Below are positions 27,231-36,955 of a DNA stretch of 64,000 nt, piece by piece. The notes below the pieces were generated by a model. That model was not told the origin of the DNA and did not search any database. It saw only the letters and a program-made list of their open reading frames with translations. A program made the translations under genes and the position numbers. Numbering within the stretch: position 1 is the first letter of the stretch; every line of letters starts with the position of its first letter. Origin of the DNA: Xanthomonas translucens pv. cerealis (GTDB lineage: Bacteria; Pseudomonadota; Gammaproteobacteria; Xanthomonadales; Xanthomonadaceae); contig NZ_CP038228.1 of NCBI RefSeq assembly GCF_006838285.1, positions 496,001-560,000 of the forward strand. The letters run 5' to 3'.

Positions 27231-28263
27231 GCGGGTGTCCGTTCACGCTGACCAGTTGCACGCCGAGATGGTCGCCAATGGCGATCAGGCGTCCGTTGCC
27301 GATGCTCTGCCCGTAGACCATCAAGTGCACACAGGCGTCTTCCAGCAAGGTGTTCAACTCGAGCACGTGGCCAGGATGCAGCGTGCCCAGTTCGGCCAGC
27401 GGTAGCACCAACGGATCCAGCTCCAGCTGTACCGGAACGTCCACCTGTTCGACCGGCACGGGCGCGGACGGCGGGACGGATTGCCCGGGTTCGGCGGCCG
27501 TGGTGGCGTCGCTCATCTCTGCCATGTCTGCGCTGTCCTCTATATGGAAGGTGTTGCGTTCGATATGGCCGGGCAGCCGCCACTGCCGGCCGGTGGCCAC
27601 GCCGCAGCGCAGCCAGGCGCGATAGCCGCCATGGCGGCGTTGCAGAGGCGCGATCAGCACATCGCCGGGGCGCAGCGAGGCCAGCCGCTCGCTGCGATAG
27701 CGGCGCTCGCCGAGGCACGGGTATGCGCACAGCCGAAGCGACCGCAGCATTGCGTCGGTCGGCGCCCCTGGGTCGATGTTGCCGCATGCCGTCTCCAGCG
27801 CCTGGATGGCGCCGGCGCACGCGTCCACCGGCATGCACGGCAGTGGCAACGCCGTATCGCCCAGGACCAGGAGGGGGCCGCATGCGCTGGGCAAGGGCGC
27901 CGGCCAGGGGGCGAAGTCGACGACCCGCGGCTGGCCCAGGCCAAGCCGAGCCAGCGCCGCCAACGGCGCGTCCAGCAACAGCGCCGCCACGGCGGTTTGC
28001 GTCACCCCGCCATCGACCAGCAGCGCGCGCAAGGCGGGGTCGGCAGCGACATCCATGCACAGCGTCAAGCGGCCTGCGCTGCCAAGCTCCACGCCCACCC
28101 GTGCGTAGATCCTCGACTCGGGCAAGCCGTGCTGCAGTGTCAGCGCCGCCGCGTCGGCCAGCGGTTGGCGACACAACAAGCGTCCCAACCGGACCGCAGA
28201 GCGTGCGATGCGCGGCAAACGGGTCTGCAGCTGCGAGATGGGGGCGATCGCTGGGCTGGACAT
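27217..28263 (-). CDS. hrcQ: HrcQ, cytoplasmic sorting-platform (C-ring) protein
   Basis: Cytoplasmic SctQ-family protein that forms the sorting platform below the export gate. The product is about 348 residues. The C-terminal SpoA/SpaO-type domain is clear (VQLELDPLVLPLAELGTLHP, HVLELNTLLEDACVHLMV, IGNGRLIAIGDHLGVQLV); the N-terminal half is Leu/Ala-rich and less conserved. The start is uncertain: MSSPAIAP (28263) or MPMSSP (28269) are close, and neither has a purine-rich ribosome-binding site, so translation may depend on coupling to hpaP, which ends 17-23 nt upstream. It overlaps hrcR by 14 nt. Confidence 0.92.
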   Translation of the reverse strand: MSSPAIAPISQLQTRLPRIARSAVRLGRLLCRQPLADAAALTLQHGLPESRIYARVGVELGSAGRLTLCMDVAADPALRALLVDGGVTQTAVAALLLDAPLAALARLGLGQPRVVDFAPWPAPLPSACGPLLVLGDTALPLPCMPVDACAGAIQALETACGNIDPGAPTDAMLRSLRLCAYPCLGERRYRSERLASLRPGDVLIAPLQRRHGGYRAWLRCGVATGRQWRLPGHIERNTFHIEDSADMAEMSDATTAAEPGQSVPPSAPVPVEQVDVPVQLELDPLVLPLAELGTLHPGHVLELNTLLEDACVHLMVYGQSIGNGRLIAIGDHLGVQLVSVNGHPHADA

Positions 28264-28286
28264 GGGCATCGACAGGGGGAGGGGGT

Positions 28287-28934
28287 TCAAACGACTTCTA
28301 TATCCACGTCGCAAGGCTCATCCAACACGGCATCCAGCGCTTTGTGCAGGCTTTGCCGACCAGTGCACACTAGCTGCTGCGCGAGCGGCGTACCGCAGCG
28401 GAAGCGAAGTAACAGCGAGCCAGGCGAAAGGCGCATCCACAGGTGGGTGGCCGGCAGCACGTCCTCGCGCAGGTCCAGCTGCGCTTCCCATAGGCCGCCT
28501 TCGCGTACCGGTGCGGCATTGCAGAACTCGCTCACGTGAGCGGCCACCCGTTGCATCGCCAGGCGCGCGTGGCTGTCGTGCAGCACGGCGTTGGCGATGC
28601 GGCGTTCGATGGCTGCGGGCGTGGTCGGCGGCGGGAGGACTGGCTGGACGGGATCGTAGCGATCCGGTGCCGCGGCATCGGGCGATGCCTGCTCCGGCGT
28701 ATCTGTCTGCACGCGTTCTTCGGCCGTTTCTGGCTCCGGCGCAAGCATGGACAGGATGGTGTGCGCATCCTCGTCCTCGCATTCCGGATCTTCCTGGTCA
28801 CTGCGGCATGCCCCGCGGTAGCGCGTGCCATACAGCGACCAGCGCGCGCGCGTGGCCGATGGCGGCGGACACTTGCCGCCTGGTGCGGCCAGCGGCGCGT
28901 TGCCGATGATGGTGGGGCGTAGCGGCCGGCGCAT
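28287..28934 (-). CDS. hpaP: HpaP/HpaC, T3S substrate-specificity switch protein
   Basis: Cytoplasmic control protein that in Xanthomonas interacts with HrcU and switches export from early (pilus) to late (translocon and effector) substrates. The 215-residue product starts MRRPLRPTIIGNAP. It has a variable acidic/Pro-rich N-terminal half and a conserved C-terminal domain (AAHVSEFCNAAPVREGGLWE, LPATHLWMRLSPGSLLLRF, QSLHKALDAVLDE). The start lies 2 nt after the hrcV stop; the longer open frame upstream is the antisense of hrcV and was rejected. Position between hrcV and hrcQ is canonical. Confidence 0.9.
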   Translation of the reverse strand: MRRPLRPTIIGNAPLAAPGGKCPPPSATRARWSLYGTRYRGACRSDQEDPECEDEDAHTILSMLAPEPETAEERVQTDTPEQASPDAAAPDRYDPVQPVLPPPTTPAAIERRIANAVLHDSHARLAMQRVAAHVSEFCNAAPVREGGLWEAQLDLREDVLPATHLWMRLSPGSLLLRFRCGTPLAQQLVCTGRQSLHKALDAVLDEPCDVDIEVV

Positions 28935-28936
28935 CG

Positions 28937-30853
28937 CTACAAGCCGATGCGCCCGATCGGCGCCAGTTCGATGTGGCCATTCAACTCCTGGTAGGAGTGG
29001 ACCGGAAGCCAGTCGATCCGCGGTTCGATCATTCGCCGAATGTAGCGGCGAATGTCCATGGACGTGATCAGCGCCAGCGGTGCGTTCGGCGTGTCTCCGG
29101 CCATGGCGATGATGCGGTCGGTGACCATTCGCGCGTCTTCGGGCGGCATGGTCAGGAAATTGCCGGCCGGGGTCGGCTTGATCGCCTGGCGGATCATCTG
29201 CTCGAGCGCCTGCTCCAGCAACAGTGCCGGCAACTGCGGGGCGCCACCGCTGACCCGGTGCGCCAGGAACGCGCCCAGATCGCCGCGGACGTACTCGGTC
29301 AGCATCACCGGATCCTTCTCCTTCGGGCCCCAGATCACCAGGCTTTCCAGGATCAGCTTGATGTTGCGGATCGGAACCCGCTCCTCGAGCAGGCGCCGCA
29401 ACACATCGGCGGTGCGTTGCAGCGGCACGACCTTCTGCACTTCCGCGACCAGGCCCGGGTAGTCGCCATTGATCTGTTCCAGCACCCACTGGGTTTCCTG
29501 CAGGCCGAGGAACTGGTGCGCGCGATCGCGCAGCGGACGCGTCGCCTGCTGCGCCAGTTCCTTTTCCGGTTGCGCGCTAGGCGGCAGGCATGCGCGCTGC
29601 ACCGGCACGTCGTGCACCAGCACCTCGAACTCATGCTCCTGCAGGTCCGGCGCGCGCCACAGGCTCACTCCGGGGAACGGCAGCCCCAGTTCCTCTACCA
29701 GTAGCGTGCGTTCATGCTCAATGGCGCGACTGAGCGTCTCCGCTTGCAGGCGGTCGGCCAGGTCCGGCGCGAGCCTGACCGACAAGGCCGCGGCGAAGTC
29801 CGGTGCATGATCGGCGATCGTCGGCGTCTGCCCCTTGCTGCCGCGGCGCGCGGCGCCGGTCACCGGCGCGCGCACCGGGCCTGTGGTGGCACGGCGCTGG
29901 TGTCGCAGCCAGAAGCCGCCGCCGGCGATGGCCGTGGCCAGCAGCAGGAACAGCATCGCCGGGAAGCCCGGCACCAGCGCGAAACAGGCCAGCATGCCGG
30001 CGGCGCAGAACAGCGCCTGCGTGCTGCGGGTGAGCTGCTTGCCGATTTCGTTGCCGAGCGAGCTGTCGTCGTCTTCGCCGCTGGCGCGGGTGATCATGAT
30101 GCCGGCCGAGACCGAGATCAGCAGCGACGCGATCTGCGACACCATCGCATCGCCGATGGACAGGATCGCAAAGCGGTTGGCGGCTTCGGCCGCGCTCATG
30201 CCGTGGTAGGTGACGCCGATGATGATGCCGGCCACGATGTTGACCAGAGTGATGACCAAGCCGGCGATGGCATCGCCCTTGACGAACTTCATCGCGCCAT
30301 CCATGCCGCCGTGCAACTGGCTCTCCATGGCCAGCCGCGCGCGCTTGACGCGCGCATCGTCGGCGTTGAGGCTGCCGTTGCGCAGGTCCGCGTCAATGCT
30401 CATCTGCTTGCCGGGCATCGCGTCCAGGGTGAAGCGCGCACCGACTTCGGCGACGCGTTCGGAGCCCTTGGCGATGACGATGAACTGTACCGTCGTGATG
30501 ATCAGGAAGATCACCATGCCCACCACAAGGTTGCCGCCGACCACCAGTTTGCCGAAGCTGTCGATGATGTGGCCTGCGTTGGCGTGCAGCAGGATCGACT
30601 TGGTGGAGGCGATGTTCAGCGACAACCGCAACAAGGTGGTGAACAGCAGCAGAGAAGGGAAGGAGGACAGTGCCAGCGAGTCCGGCACATACATGGTGGC
30701 CATCAACAACACCACGCTGAGTCCGATGTTGACGGCGAGCAGCGCATCGATCAGCGCGGTGGGCAGCGGCAATATCATCAGCGCCACCACCGCCACGACC
30801 AACAGCGCAATCGCCGCCTCGCCGCCGTAGCGCAGTCCACGAGTCAGTCGCAT
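28937..30853 (-). CDS. hrcV: HrcV, major export gate protein (SctV)
   Basis: Largest inner-membrane component of the T3S export apparatus; its cytoplasmic domain forms a nonameric ring that receives substrate-chaperone complexes. The 638-residue product has seven to eight N-terminal transmembrane segments (to about residue 330). The FHIPEP-family signature region is present (FTLDAMPGKQMSIDADLRNG), followed by a large cytoplasmic domain (LEQINGDYPGLVAEVQK; RLLEERVPIRNIKLILE). Length is normal. It starts 18 nt after hrcU and ends 2 nt before hpaP. Confidence 0.97.
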   Translation of the reverse strand: MRLTRGLRYGGEAAIALLVVAVVALMILPLPTALIDALLAVNIGLSVVLLMATMYVPDSLALSSFPSLLLFTTLLRLSLNIASTKSILLHANAGHIIDSFGKLVVGGNLVVGMVIFLIITTVQFIVIAKGSERVAEVGARFTLDAMPGKQMSIDADLRNGSLNADDARVKRARLAMESQLHGGMDGAMKFVKGDAIAGLVITLVNIVAGIIIGVTYHGMSAAEAANRFAILSIGDAMVSQIASLLISVSAGIMITRASGEDDDSSLGNEIGKQLTRSTQALFCAAGMLACFALVPGFPAMLFLLLATAIAGGGFWLRHQRRATTGPVRAPVTGAARRGSKGQTPTIADHAPDFAAALSVRLAPDLADRLQAETLSRAIEHERTLLVEELGLPFPGVSLWRAPDLQEHEFEVLVHDVPVQRACLPPSAQPEKELAQQATRPLRDRAHQFLGLQETQWVLEQINGDYPGLVAEVQKVVPLQRTADVLRRLLEERVPIRNIKLILESLVIWGPKEKDPVMLTEYVRGDLGAFLAHRVSGGAPQLPALLLEQALEQMIRQAIKPTPAGNFLTMPPEDARMVTDRIIAMAGDTPNAPLALITSMDIRRYIRRMIEPRIDWLPVHSYQELNGHIELAPIGRIGL

Positions 30854-30871
30854 TCGGAAGGTCCTGTGTGA

Positions 30872-31936
30872 TTAGTGAAGGTCTGGCGCTGCATCGGGCG
30901 GCGTCTGCACCAGGCCATCGACCCAGCGCAGGACGGCCGCCACGACCGCGAACAGTTCGTCGGGAATGGCCGCGTCCAGCTCCACCTTGTAGAGCGCACG
31001 CGCCAACGGTGGATTGGCGATGATCGGCAAGCCCTGCGCCATTGCCGCTTCGCGTAGCGCCAGCGCTGCCTCGTCCTGGCCTTTGGCGACAACCTGCGGC
31101 ACGCCGAACTCCTGCGAATAGGCGATCGCCACCGCGTAATGGGTAGGGTTGACCACCACCGCCTTGGCCTTGGACAGGCGTTGGCGCGGGTCGGAGAACA
31201 GCAGCTCTTGCGCGAACTGCTTGCGCTGGCCTTTGATCTCCGGGTCGCCTTCCACATCCTTGTTCTCGCGCTTGACCTCGTCCTTGCTCATGCGGTGATC
31301 GCGGATGAACAGCCAATGCTGGAGTCCCACGTCGATGCCGGCGACGATCAGCAGGATCACGCAGGTGATGGCGAGCAGGCGCACCAGCACTTCCCAACCG
31401 ATCTGGGCGATGTCCAGTAGCGGGAGGTAGGCGGTGCCCAACAGCAGCGGCATCAGCGCTTCCACGCCTTTCCACAGGACCACGCCGATCGCCACCGCCT
31501 TGACCAGCATCTTGATCAAGTCGGTCAGCGTGCGCGCGGAAAAGATGCGTTTGAGTCCGGTGACCGGATTCAGCGCGTCCAGTTTCGGTTCGAGCTTCTT
31601 GAACGACAAGTTGAAGCGCGTTTGCAACAGGCCGACGAACAGCGGTCCTGCGACGATTGCCAGCATCAGTGGCAGCGCCAGCCATGCGGCTTCCACGCCC
31701 ATGCGCAGCATGCCCTGGCGCATGGCGGTATTGTCGCGGCTGTTGCCCATGTCCAGCGCCAGATGCAGCAAGGCGCGCAGATGCGCACCAAGGAAGCTTG
31801 AGGAAACCTGCATGGCCAGCACTGCACAGATCGCGCCGGCGGCCATACCTACATCCTGGCTGAACGCGATCTCGCCGTCGCGCCGAGCATCCTGCAGTTT
31901 TTTTTCTGTCGGTTGTTCGGTCTTCTCGTCGGACAT
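30872..31936 (-). CDS. hrcU: HrcU, autocleaving export switch protein (SctU)
   Basis: Inner-membrane export component whose cytoplasmic domain self-cleaves and controls substrate switching with HpaP. The 354-residue product starts MSDEKTEQPTEKKLQDARRD, a hallmark of the family, and has four transmembrane segments. The cleavage motif NPTH (VVVNPTHYAVAI) is intact in the C-terminal domain. A longer frame adds 42 upstream residues but lies across the promoter, so it was rejected. It is the first gene of a nine-gene minus-strand operon driven by the PIP box at 32001-32025. Confidence 0.96.
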   Translation of the reverse strand: MSDEKTEQPTEKKLQDARRDGEIAFSQDVGMAAGAICAVLAMQVSSSFLGAHLRALLHLALDMGNSRDNTAMRQGMLRMGVEAAWLALPLMLAIVAGPLFVGLLQTRFNLSFKKLEPKLDALNPVTGLKRIFSARTLTDLIKMLVKAVAIGVVLWKGVEALMPLLLGTAYLPLLDIAQIGWEVLVRLLAITCVILLIVAGIDVGLQHWLFIRDHRMSKDEVKRENKDVEGDPEIKGQRKQFAQELLFSDPRQRLSKAKAVVVNPTHYAVAIAYSQEFGVPQVVAKGQDEAALALREAAMAQGLPIIANPPLARALYKVELDAAIPDELFAVVAAVLRWVDGLVQTPPDAAPDLH

Positions 31937-31963
31937 TGCCTTGAGGCCAAGCTGGGACAATGC

Positions 31964-32025
31964 ATTGTGCGGCGCTCTCGGCGGCCTGGGCTCGCATGCC
32001 GCGAACGCGCTGACGCACACGCGAA
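31964..32025 (-). promoter_or_regulatory. Perfect PIP box and -10 for the hrcU operon
   Basis: On the minus strand TTCGC (32025-32021), 15 nt, TTCGC (32005-32001). The -10 hexamer CACAAT (31969-31964) fits YANNNT and lies exactly 31 nt downstream. It is divergent from the hrpB1 PIP box, with 29 nt between the two boxes. Confidence 0.88.
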
Positions 32026-32054
32026 GCCGGAATGCGGCCGTGGTCGGAAAACGT

Positions 32055-32116
32055 TTCGCCAACGTGTCGTGGATTTCGCCTGGCCGGGAAGGTACCGGGG
32101 GTGGTCACGCTAGGCT
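32055..32116 (+). promoter_or_regulatory. Perfect PIP box and -10 for the hrpB operon
   Basis: TTCGC (32055-32059), 15 nt, TTCGC (32075-32079). TAGGCT (32111-32116) fits YANNNT, exactly 31 nt downstream. hrpB1 starts 34 nt after the -10. It should bind HrpX. Confidence 0.88.
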
Positions 32117-32150
32117 GCAAGCTCGAAGCATCCTGCAGGAAACACTGACC

Positions 32151-32612
32151 ATGAGTACGTTCAAAGCCAACGACCAGCTCACCAACGGTCTGATCGAAAT
32201 CATTACCGTGGCAATGCAACGGAACCAAGTGGAAGAAGCCGAGGCGGTACTGGGCGCTGTACGCCTGCTGCGCCCCAATGTCACGGCACTGGACAGCTTC
32301 GACGCCTGGCTGGCGATCAAGCGCGGCCGCTTCGCCGACGCGGCGCGCTTGCTGCGCAGTCTCGACGTAGACAAGGACGCGCCGCCCATCAGCAAGGCGC
32401 TGCGCGCGTGTTGCCTGTTCGCGATCGGCGATTCCGACTGGACCATCAGCGCTAACGAGGTGATTCTGGAAAACCGCGACCCCGATGCGGTGGCGCTGGT
32501 CAAGATGCTCAGTGGGCAGCCGGTTGAGCAGCGCGAGCCCAGTGCGGCCGACGGCGAGGCCGCTGCCAGTCCCGCCGTGGACATCGCAACGCTCGGCTAT
32601 GTTCGTGCCTGA
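32151..32612 (+). CDS. hrpB1: HrpB1, periplasmic T3S-associated protein
   Basis: First gene of the hrpB operon. HrpB1-family proteins of Xanthomonas are needed for T3S; HrpB1 has been reported in the periplasm with peptidoglycan affinity. The 153-residue product (MSTFKANDQLTNGLIEI) is a small TPR-like helical protein: VEEAEAVLGAVRLLRPNVTA and GRFADAARLLRSLD resemble tetratricopeptide helices. AGGA lies about 10 nt before the ATG. The longer upstream frame runs into the divergent promoter and was rejected. Only 11 nt separate it from hrpB2. Confidence 0.92.
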   Translation: MSTFKANDQLTNGLIEIITVAMQRNQVEEAEAVLGAVRLLRPNVTALDSFDAWLAIKRGRFADAARLLRSLDVDKDAPPISKALRACCLFAIGDSDWTISANEVILENRDPDAVALVKMLSGQPVEQREPSAADGEAAASPAVDIATLGYVRA

Positions 32613-32623
32613 GGAGAAACCAG

Positions 32624-33013
32624 ATGACGCCTATCGCGCCAATCAGTCCAGTGACTGCCGCCACGACGGGCAGCGCTGCCGCGCCTGTCCCGGCGGCGCC
32701 GTCGGCCGCTTCCGTCCATAACTTTCAAGCGTTGATGCAGCAAGGCCATCGGGTCGCGCCGGATCTGCAGATCTCCCAGCACCCGACCGCCATCGGACGG
32801 CTGGTCGGTGCTGAAGACAAAGCAATGAAAACCGTGATGGACCAAGCCGAGGATTTCGCTGCGCGCGCACCGACCATGGACATGGCCCAGTTGGCCGCCG
32901 GGCAGGTGCAGATGATGGACCGCATGACTGTGACGATGCTGCAGCTCAACATCGGCACTGCCGTGGCACAGGGCGGCAAGTCCGCGGTGCAGACCCTCTT
33001 CAAGAACCAATGA
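32624..33013 (+). CDS. hrpB2: HrpB2, T3S inner-rod/early substrate protein
   Basis: Early substrate needed for pilus formation, thought to form the inner rod of the needle complex. The 129-residue product has a Pro/Ala/Thr-rich N-terminus and a C-terminal helical part with the amphipathic MVTMLQ-type motif of the family ([20 protein letters not shown]). In Xanthomonas its export is held in check by HrcU/HpaC. Its stop overlaps the hrcJ ATG by 4 nt. Confidence 0.93.
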   Translation: MTPIAPISPVTAATTGSAAAPVPAAPSAASVHNFQALMQQGHRVAPDLQISQHPTAIGRLVGAEDKAMKTVMDQAEDFAARAPTMDMAQLAAGQVQMMDRMTVTMLQLNIGTAVAQGGKSAVQTLFKNQ

Positions 33014-33795
33014 TGGGTGCGGCTGTGCCCTGCCGGGGCTTGTGCCGGTGGCTGTGCGTCGCGCTGCTGGCGTTGTGCCTGAGCGGTTGCAGTTCTGCGC
33101 TGTACAGCGGCCTGAGCGAGAACGACGCCAACGAAATGCTGGTGGTGCTGCTGCGCAAGGGCGTCCAAGCCGACAAGGAAAGTCCCGATGATGGCAAGAC
33201 CTGGACGGTGTCGGCGCCGCAGGAGCAAATGGCCGACGCGCTGGAAGTCTTGCGCGCACACGGGTTGCCGCGGGAAAAGCACGCCAACCTCGGCGAAATG
33301 TTCAAGAAGGACGGCCTGATCTCCACGCCTACCGAGGAGCGGGTGCGGTTCATCTACGGCGTCTCCCAGCAGCTGTCGCAGACGCTGTCGGAAATCGACG
33401 GCGTGGTCGTGGCTGATGTGCAGATCGTGCTGCCCAACAACGATCCGCTGTCTAGCGTGGTCAAGCCTTCAAGCGCCGCAGTGTTCGTCAAGTATCGGCC
33501 CGGGACCGACGTGGCGCCGCTGGTGCCGAGCATCAAGAATCTGGTGGTGCATAGCGTCGAGGGACTCAGCTACGACAACGTCAGTGTCACCATGGTGCCG
33601 TCGCAATTGTTGGATACGACGCAAACCACGACGATCCATGGCGCATGGTGGTTGCCGCTGGGCCTGGGCGCGCTGTTGCTGGCCGCCGCCGCTGCCGCCG
33701 CGTTCTGGCTGGCCCGTCGCGATGGCGGCTGGCGCGCGCTGCTGCAGCGGCTGCAGCGGCTGCGGCCGCCCAGGTCCGGGGACGCGGCGCAATGA
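33010..33795 (+). CDS. hrcJ: HrcJ, inner-membrane ring lipoprotein (SctJ)
   Basis: YscJ/PrgK/FliF-family lipoprotein that forms the inner-membrane ring with HrcD. The 261-residue product has a lipobox (LCLSGCSS), two ring-building domains ([36 protein letters not shown]) and a C-terminal transmembrane helix near residues 215-235 followed by a basic tail. It starts within the hrpB2 stop and overlaps hrpB4 by 4 nt. Confidence 0.96.
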   Translation: MMGAAVPCRGLCRWLCVALLALCLSGCSSALYSGLSENDANEMLVVLLRKGVQADKESPDDGKTWTVSAPQEQMADALEVLRAHGLPREKHANLGEMFKKDGLISTPTEERVRFIYGVSQQLSQTLSEIDGVVVADVQIVLPNNDPLSSVVKPSSAAVFVKYRPGTDVAPLVPSIKNLVVHSVEGLSYDNVSVTMVPSQLLDTTQTTTIHGAWWLPLGLGALLLAAAAAAAFWLARRDGGWRALLQRLQRLRPPRSGDAAQ

Positions 33796-34424
33796 GCACG
33801 CTGGCGGCGCCGGCGTCGGCGCAGCGTCTGCTGCGCTACCGCACGCGGGTACAGGCGCTGGCGGGACAGGCGTCTCCGCCGCCGCTATGCGATCAGGTGG
33901 CGTTGCGACGCGCATGGGCTGGCGCGGCGCCATTGCGTCGGCAGGATCTGGTGATCGCCGCCCTGCAGCTGGATGGGCTGTCGGCGGCGTGCTTCGACGC
34001 GGCGGACAGCGAGCTGGCGCTACTGGAACCGGCGCCGTTGCAGCAACTGCTGTTCGCGCGCGCGCTGTATGCGCGGTCGGACGCGTTGCGCCACTGCATC
34101 GAGCGCGCCCCGCGGCAGTGGCTCGCCGAGCGTCTGGGTGCCTCGTTGTGGCAGTGGTTGCGCGGCTGCCCGGCCTCGCCCACATGGGTGCCGTTGCTGG
34201 CATGCGGCAACGAGGCCCACGCGCAGGCGTGGTACCTGGACGGCTGGTGCCGCCTGGTCGCCGACGGCCTGTGGCCGTGGCCTGGCCTGGCGCGTCTGGC
34301 GGCCGCCAGCGCCGGCCTGGACCCGGGCGATGCGGCATTGCCAGGCGATGGTGGCAGCCGCGATTTCATTGCCCAATGGCGCCTTTGCACGCAGGAGAAC
34401 ACAAGATGGGAGAACGCGGCATGA
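33792..34424 (+). CDS. hrpB4: HrpB4
   Basis: Cytoplasmic T3S cluster protein of 210 residues, thought to be the sorting-platform (SctK-like) component. It is Trp/Leu/Ala-rich ([38 protein letters not shown]), as in HrpB4 homologues. The ATG shares bases with the hrcJ stop (ATGA), which decides the start. It overlaps hrpB5 at its 3' end. The assignment rests on position between hrcJ and hrpB5 plus composition. Confidence 0.88.
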   Translation: MSTLAAPASAQRLLRYRTRVQALAGQASPPPLCDQVALRRAWAGAAPLRRQDLVIAALQLDGLSAACFDAADSELALLEPAPLQQLLFARALYARSDALRHCIERAPRQWLAERLGASLWQWLRGCPASPTWVPLLACGNEAHAQAWYLDGWCRLVADGLWPWPGLARLAAASAGLDPGDAALPGDGGSRDFIAQWRLCTQENTRWENAA

Positions 34425-35143
34425 TGCGGTTGCGTACAGAAAGCCACGTCGTGATAGACGACGACATTGTGCGGCGTGAGGAATTGTCCACGGTGCTCGA
34501 GCTGGACCGCGCCGAGGACCAGCACCGGCAGCGATTGCTGGAAGACGCCGAGCGCGCGCACAACCAGGCGCAGGCCTTGGTGCACAACGCGCAGCGCGAA
34601 GCCGAACGCCTGCGCAGCGCGGCGCGCGCGCGCTTCCAGCGCGTTGCGCGGCTTGGCTATGCCGCCGGCAGGCGTGGCGCGTTGCGCGACTGGAACATGC
34701 GCTCGGTACGCGCGATGCACGATGAGCGCCAGCAATGGCTGCGTAACCGCGAGCGGCTGCTGCAGGTCGTCGTCGATGCGTGCGCCGCGATGCTGGGCGA
34801 AGACCGCGGTGCGCTGTATCGACGGGCGGCGCATGCCCTGGAGCAGGCTTGCGCCGAGGCGAAATTCCTGCATGTGCAGGTTGCGCCCGGCGAACTCGCG
34901 TCGGCGCAGCAGGCATTCGCCCGGTTCGCCGCGCAGTCCGGCGGGTTGCGCGTGGAGGTGGCCGAATGCACGACGCTTGCACAGGGCGAATGCCGCTGCG
35001 AGTGGGACAGCGGCGTATTCGAAACCGGATTGCAATTGCAACTGGACAGCTTGCGCGATGTGCTGCACAAAGTGCTGGGCAACGACGCGGCGGTGGAATG
35101 CGCAGCGGCCGAGGAGGCTGACGCAGAGGCGGTCACGTGCTGA
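34406..35143 (+). CDS. hrpB5: HrpB5/HrcL, stator-like regulator of the secretion ATPase (SctL)
   Basis: FliH/SctL-type protein that binds and regulates the HrcN ATPase. The product is about 245 residues: a basic Ala/Arg/Glu-rich coiled coil (residues 30-90: [20 protein letters not shown]) and a C-terminal helical domain ([35 protein letters not shown]). I chose ATG 34406 with AGGAG about 9 nt upstream; ATG 34421 or 34424 with GGGAG upstream would shorten it by 5-6 residues. It overlaps hrpB4 by 19 nt and hrcN by 7 nt. Confidence 0.9.
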   Translation: MGERGMMRLRTESHVVIDDDIVRREELSTVLELDRAEDQHRQRLLEDAERAHNQAQALVHNAQREAERLRSAARARFQRVARLGYAAGRRGALRDWNMRSVRAMHDERQQWLRNRERLLQVVVDACAAMLGEDRGALYRRAAHALEQACAEAKFLHVQVAPGELASAQQAFARFAAQSGGLRVEVAECTTLAQGECRCEWDSGVFETGLQLQLDSLRDVLHKVLGNDAAVECAAAEEADAEAVTC

Positions 35144-36453
35144 ACCTGGACCGCAGCGTGCTGCAGCGCGAGCTGGAGACGCTGGCGCCGGGTGTGCGCT
35201 ACGGCAAGGTGGTGGAATTGGTCGGCACCCTGCTGCGCGTGGAGGGGTTGGCCGTCACCGTGGGCGAAGTGTGCGAATTGCGCAATCCCGATGGCCGTTT
35301 GCTGCAACGCGCCGAGGTAGTGGGTTTCGCGCGCGATCAGGCGGTGCTGGCGCCATTCGGGGCGATGCTCGGATTGTCCGCGAGCACCCGGGTGATCGGC
35401 CAGGGGCGGCCGTTGTCGGTGCCGGTGGGAGAACAGTTGTTGGGGCGGGTGCTGGATGGCCTGGGCGAGCCGGCCGATGGGCGTGGCCCGGTGCAGTGCG
35501 ACGCGCAGGTGCCGATCCATGCCTCAGCGCCGGACCCGATGCGGCGGCGCCTGATCGATGCGCCGCTGTCCACCGGCATCCGCCTGGTGGACGCGCTGAC
35601 CACGCTGGGCGAGGGCCAGCGCCTGGGCATCTTCGCGCCGGCCGGGGTCGGCAAGAGCACCTTGTTGGGCATGTTCGCGCGCGGCACCAGCTGCGACGTC
35701 AACGTCATCGTGCTGATCGGCGAGCGCGGCCGCGAAGTGCGCGAGTTCATCGAGTTCATCCTGGGCGAGCAGGGCATGGCACGCAGCGTCATTGTCTGCG
35801 CCACCTCCGATCGTTCGGCGGTGGAGCGCGCCAAAGCCGCCTATGTCGGTACCGCGATCGCCGAGCATTTCCGCGACCAGGGCCTGCGCGTGTTGCTGAT
35901 GATGGATTCGCTCACCCGCTTCGCACGCGCGCAGCGCGAGATCGGCCTGGCCAGCGGAGAGCCGCCAACGCGGCGCGGCTTCCCGCCGTCGGTGTTCGCC
36001 GAATTGCCGCGTCTGGTGGAACGCGCCGGGATGGGCGACAGCGGGTCCATCACCGCGTTGTATACCGTCCTGGCCGAAGACGAGTCGGGGGCCGATCCCG
36101 TCGCCGAGGAGGTGCGCGGTTTGCTCGACGGCCACTTGCTGCTGTCGCGCGAATTGGCCGCGCGCAACCAGTATCCGGCAGTGGACGTGCTGAACAGCCT
36201 GAGCCGGGTGATGACCCAGATCGTCGGCCGCGAGCATCTCGATCTGGCCGGCCAGCTGCGTCGGCTGCTGGCCAAATACCAGGAGATCGAACCGCTGCTG
36301 CAGGTCGGCGAATACCGTGCCGGCAGCGACGCGGTGGCCGACGAGGCGGTGTCGCGCATCGATGCGATCCGTGCCTTCCTTGCCCAGGAAACCGCCGATG
36401 TGACCGATTTCCAGCAGTCGCTGTGGCATTTGCAGCAGGCGCTGTATGAGTGA
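35137..36453 (+). CDS. hrcN: HrcN, T3S ATPase (SctN)
   Basis: Hexameric ATPase at the base of the export apparatus that detaches chaperones and unfolds substrates. The 438-residue product has Walker [13 protein letters not shown], the F1-ATPase-like signature region ([16 protein letters not shown]), Walker [12 protein letters not shown] and a C-terminal chaperone/substrate-binding part. It starts with GTG at 35137, overlapping hrpB5, and ends overlapping hrpB7 by 8 nt. Length is normal. Confidence 0.97.
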   Translation: MLNLDRSVLQRELETLAPGVRYGKVVELVGTLLRVEGLAVTVGEVCELRNPDGRLLQRAEVVGFARDQAVLAPFGAMLGLSASTRVIGQGRPLSVPVGEQLLGRVLDGLGEPADGRGPVQCDAQVPIHASAPDPMRRRLIDAPLSTGIRLVDALTTLGEGQRLGIFAPAGVGKSTLLGMFARGTSCDVNVIVLIGERGREVREFIEFILGEQGMARSVIVCATSDRSAVERAKAAYVGTAIAEHFRDQGLRVLLMMDSLTRFARAQREIGLASGEPPTRRGFPPSVFAELPRLVERAGMGDSGSITALYTVLAEDESGADPVAEEVRGLLDGHLLLSRELAARNQYPAVDVLNSLSRVMTQIVGREHLDLAGQLRRLLAKYQEIEPLLQVGEYRAGSDAVADEAVSRIDAIRAFLAQETADVTDFQQSLWHLQQALYE

Positions 36454-36955
36454 GAAGCGTGCGCCGTGGCGGTTGCTGGCGGGGTTGCATCGTCGCCGTG
36501 GCGAGGCGGTGGAGGTGGAGTTGCGCCAGGCCTTGCGCGAACTGCAATCGCTCGAGGATGCGCTGCAGGCGCAACGCGAACAGCGCGCGCAGCGACAGCT
36601 GCAGTGCGAGCAGCGGGCGCAGCAACAGGCGCAGCTGAGCGCCGCGCCGCGCCTGTGCATCGCGTCGTGGCTGGAGGGCGAGCGCCATCGCGAGGAGCTT
36701 GCCCGCCAACTGCAGGCTGCCGAGCAGGCGCTGCAGCAAGCGCAGGACGCATGCGACGCGCAACAGGAGCAGATTGCGAGCGTGCGCACGCGGCTGGCGC
36801 GCCACAATTCCCAGGCAGAGCAATACCAGCAGCGCGCCGATCGCCTGGCGCGGCAATGCGCCGAACAACGCGAACTCGCCGAGGACGAGGAAATCGCCGA
36901 GACCGTGGTGGCGCGTGCGCGCCTGCACCCGGGCATGCGTGCGGGGCGCCGATGA
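36446..36955 (+). CDS. hrpB7: HrpB7, coiled-coil ATPase partner (SctO-like)
   Basis: FliJ/SctO-type stalk protein linking the ATPase to the export gate; HrpB7 is reported to interact with HrcN in Xanthomonas. The 169-residue product is one long charged coiled coil (about residues 20-150) dominated by Gln, Glu, Ala and Arg ([35 protein letters not shown]). It overlaps hrcN upstream and hrcT downstream (4 nt). Confidence 0.9.
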   Translation: MSEKRAPWRLLAGLHRRRGEAVEVELRQALRELQSLEDALQAQREQRAQRQLQCEQRAQQQAQLSAAPRLCIASWLEGERHREELARQLQAAEQALQQAQDACDAQQEQIASVRTRLARHNSQAEQYQQRADRLARQCAEQRELAEDEEIAETVVARARLHPGMRAGRR

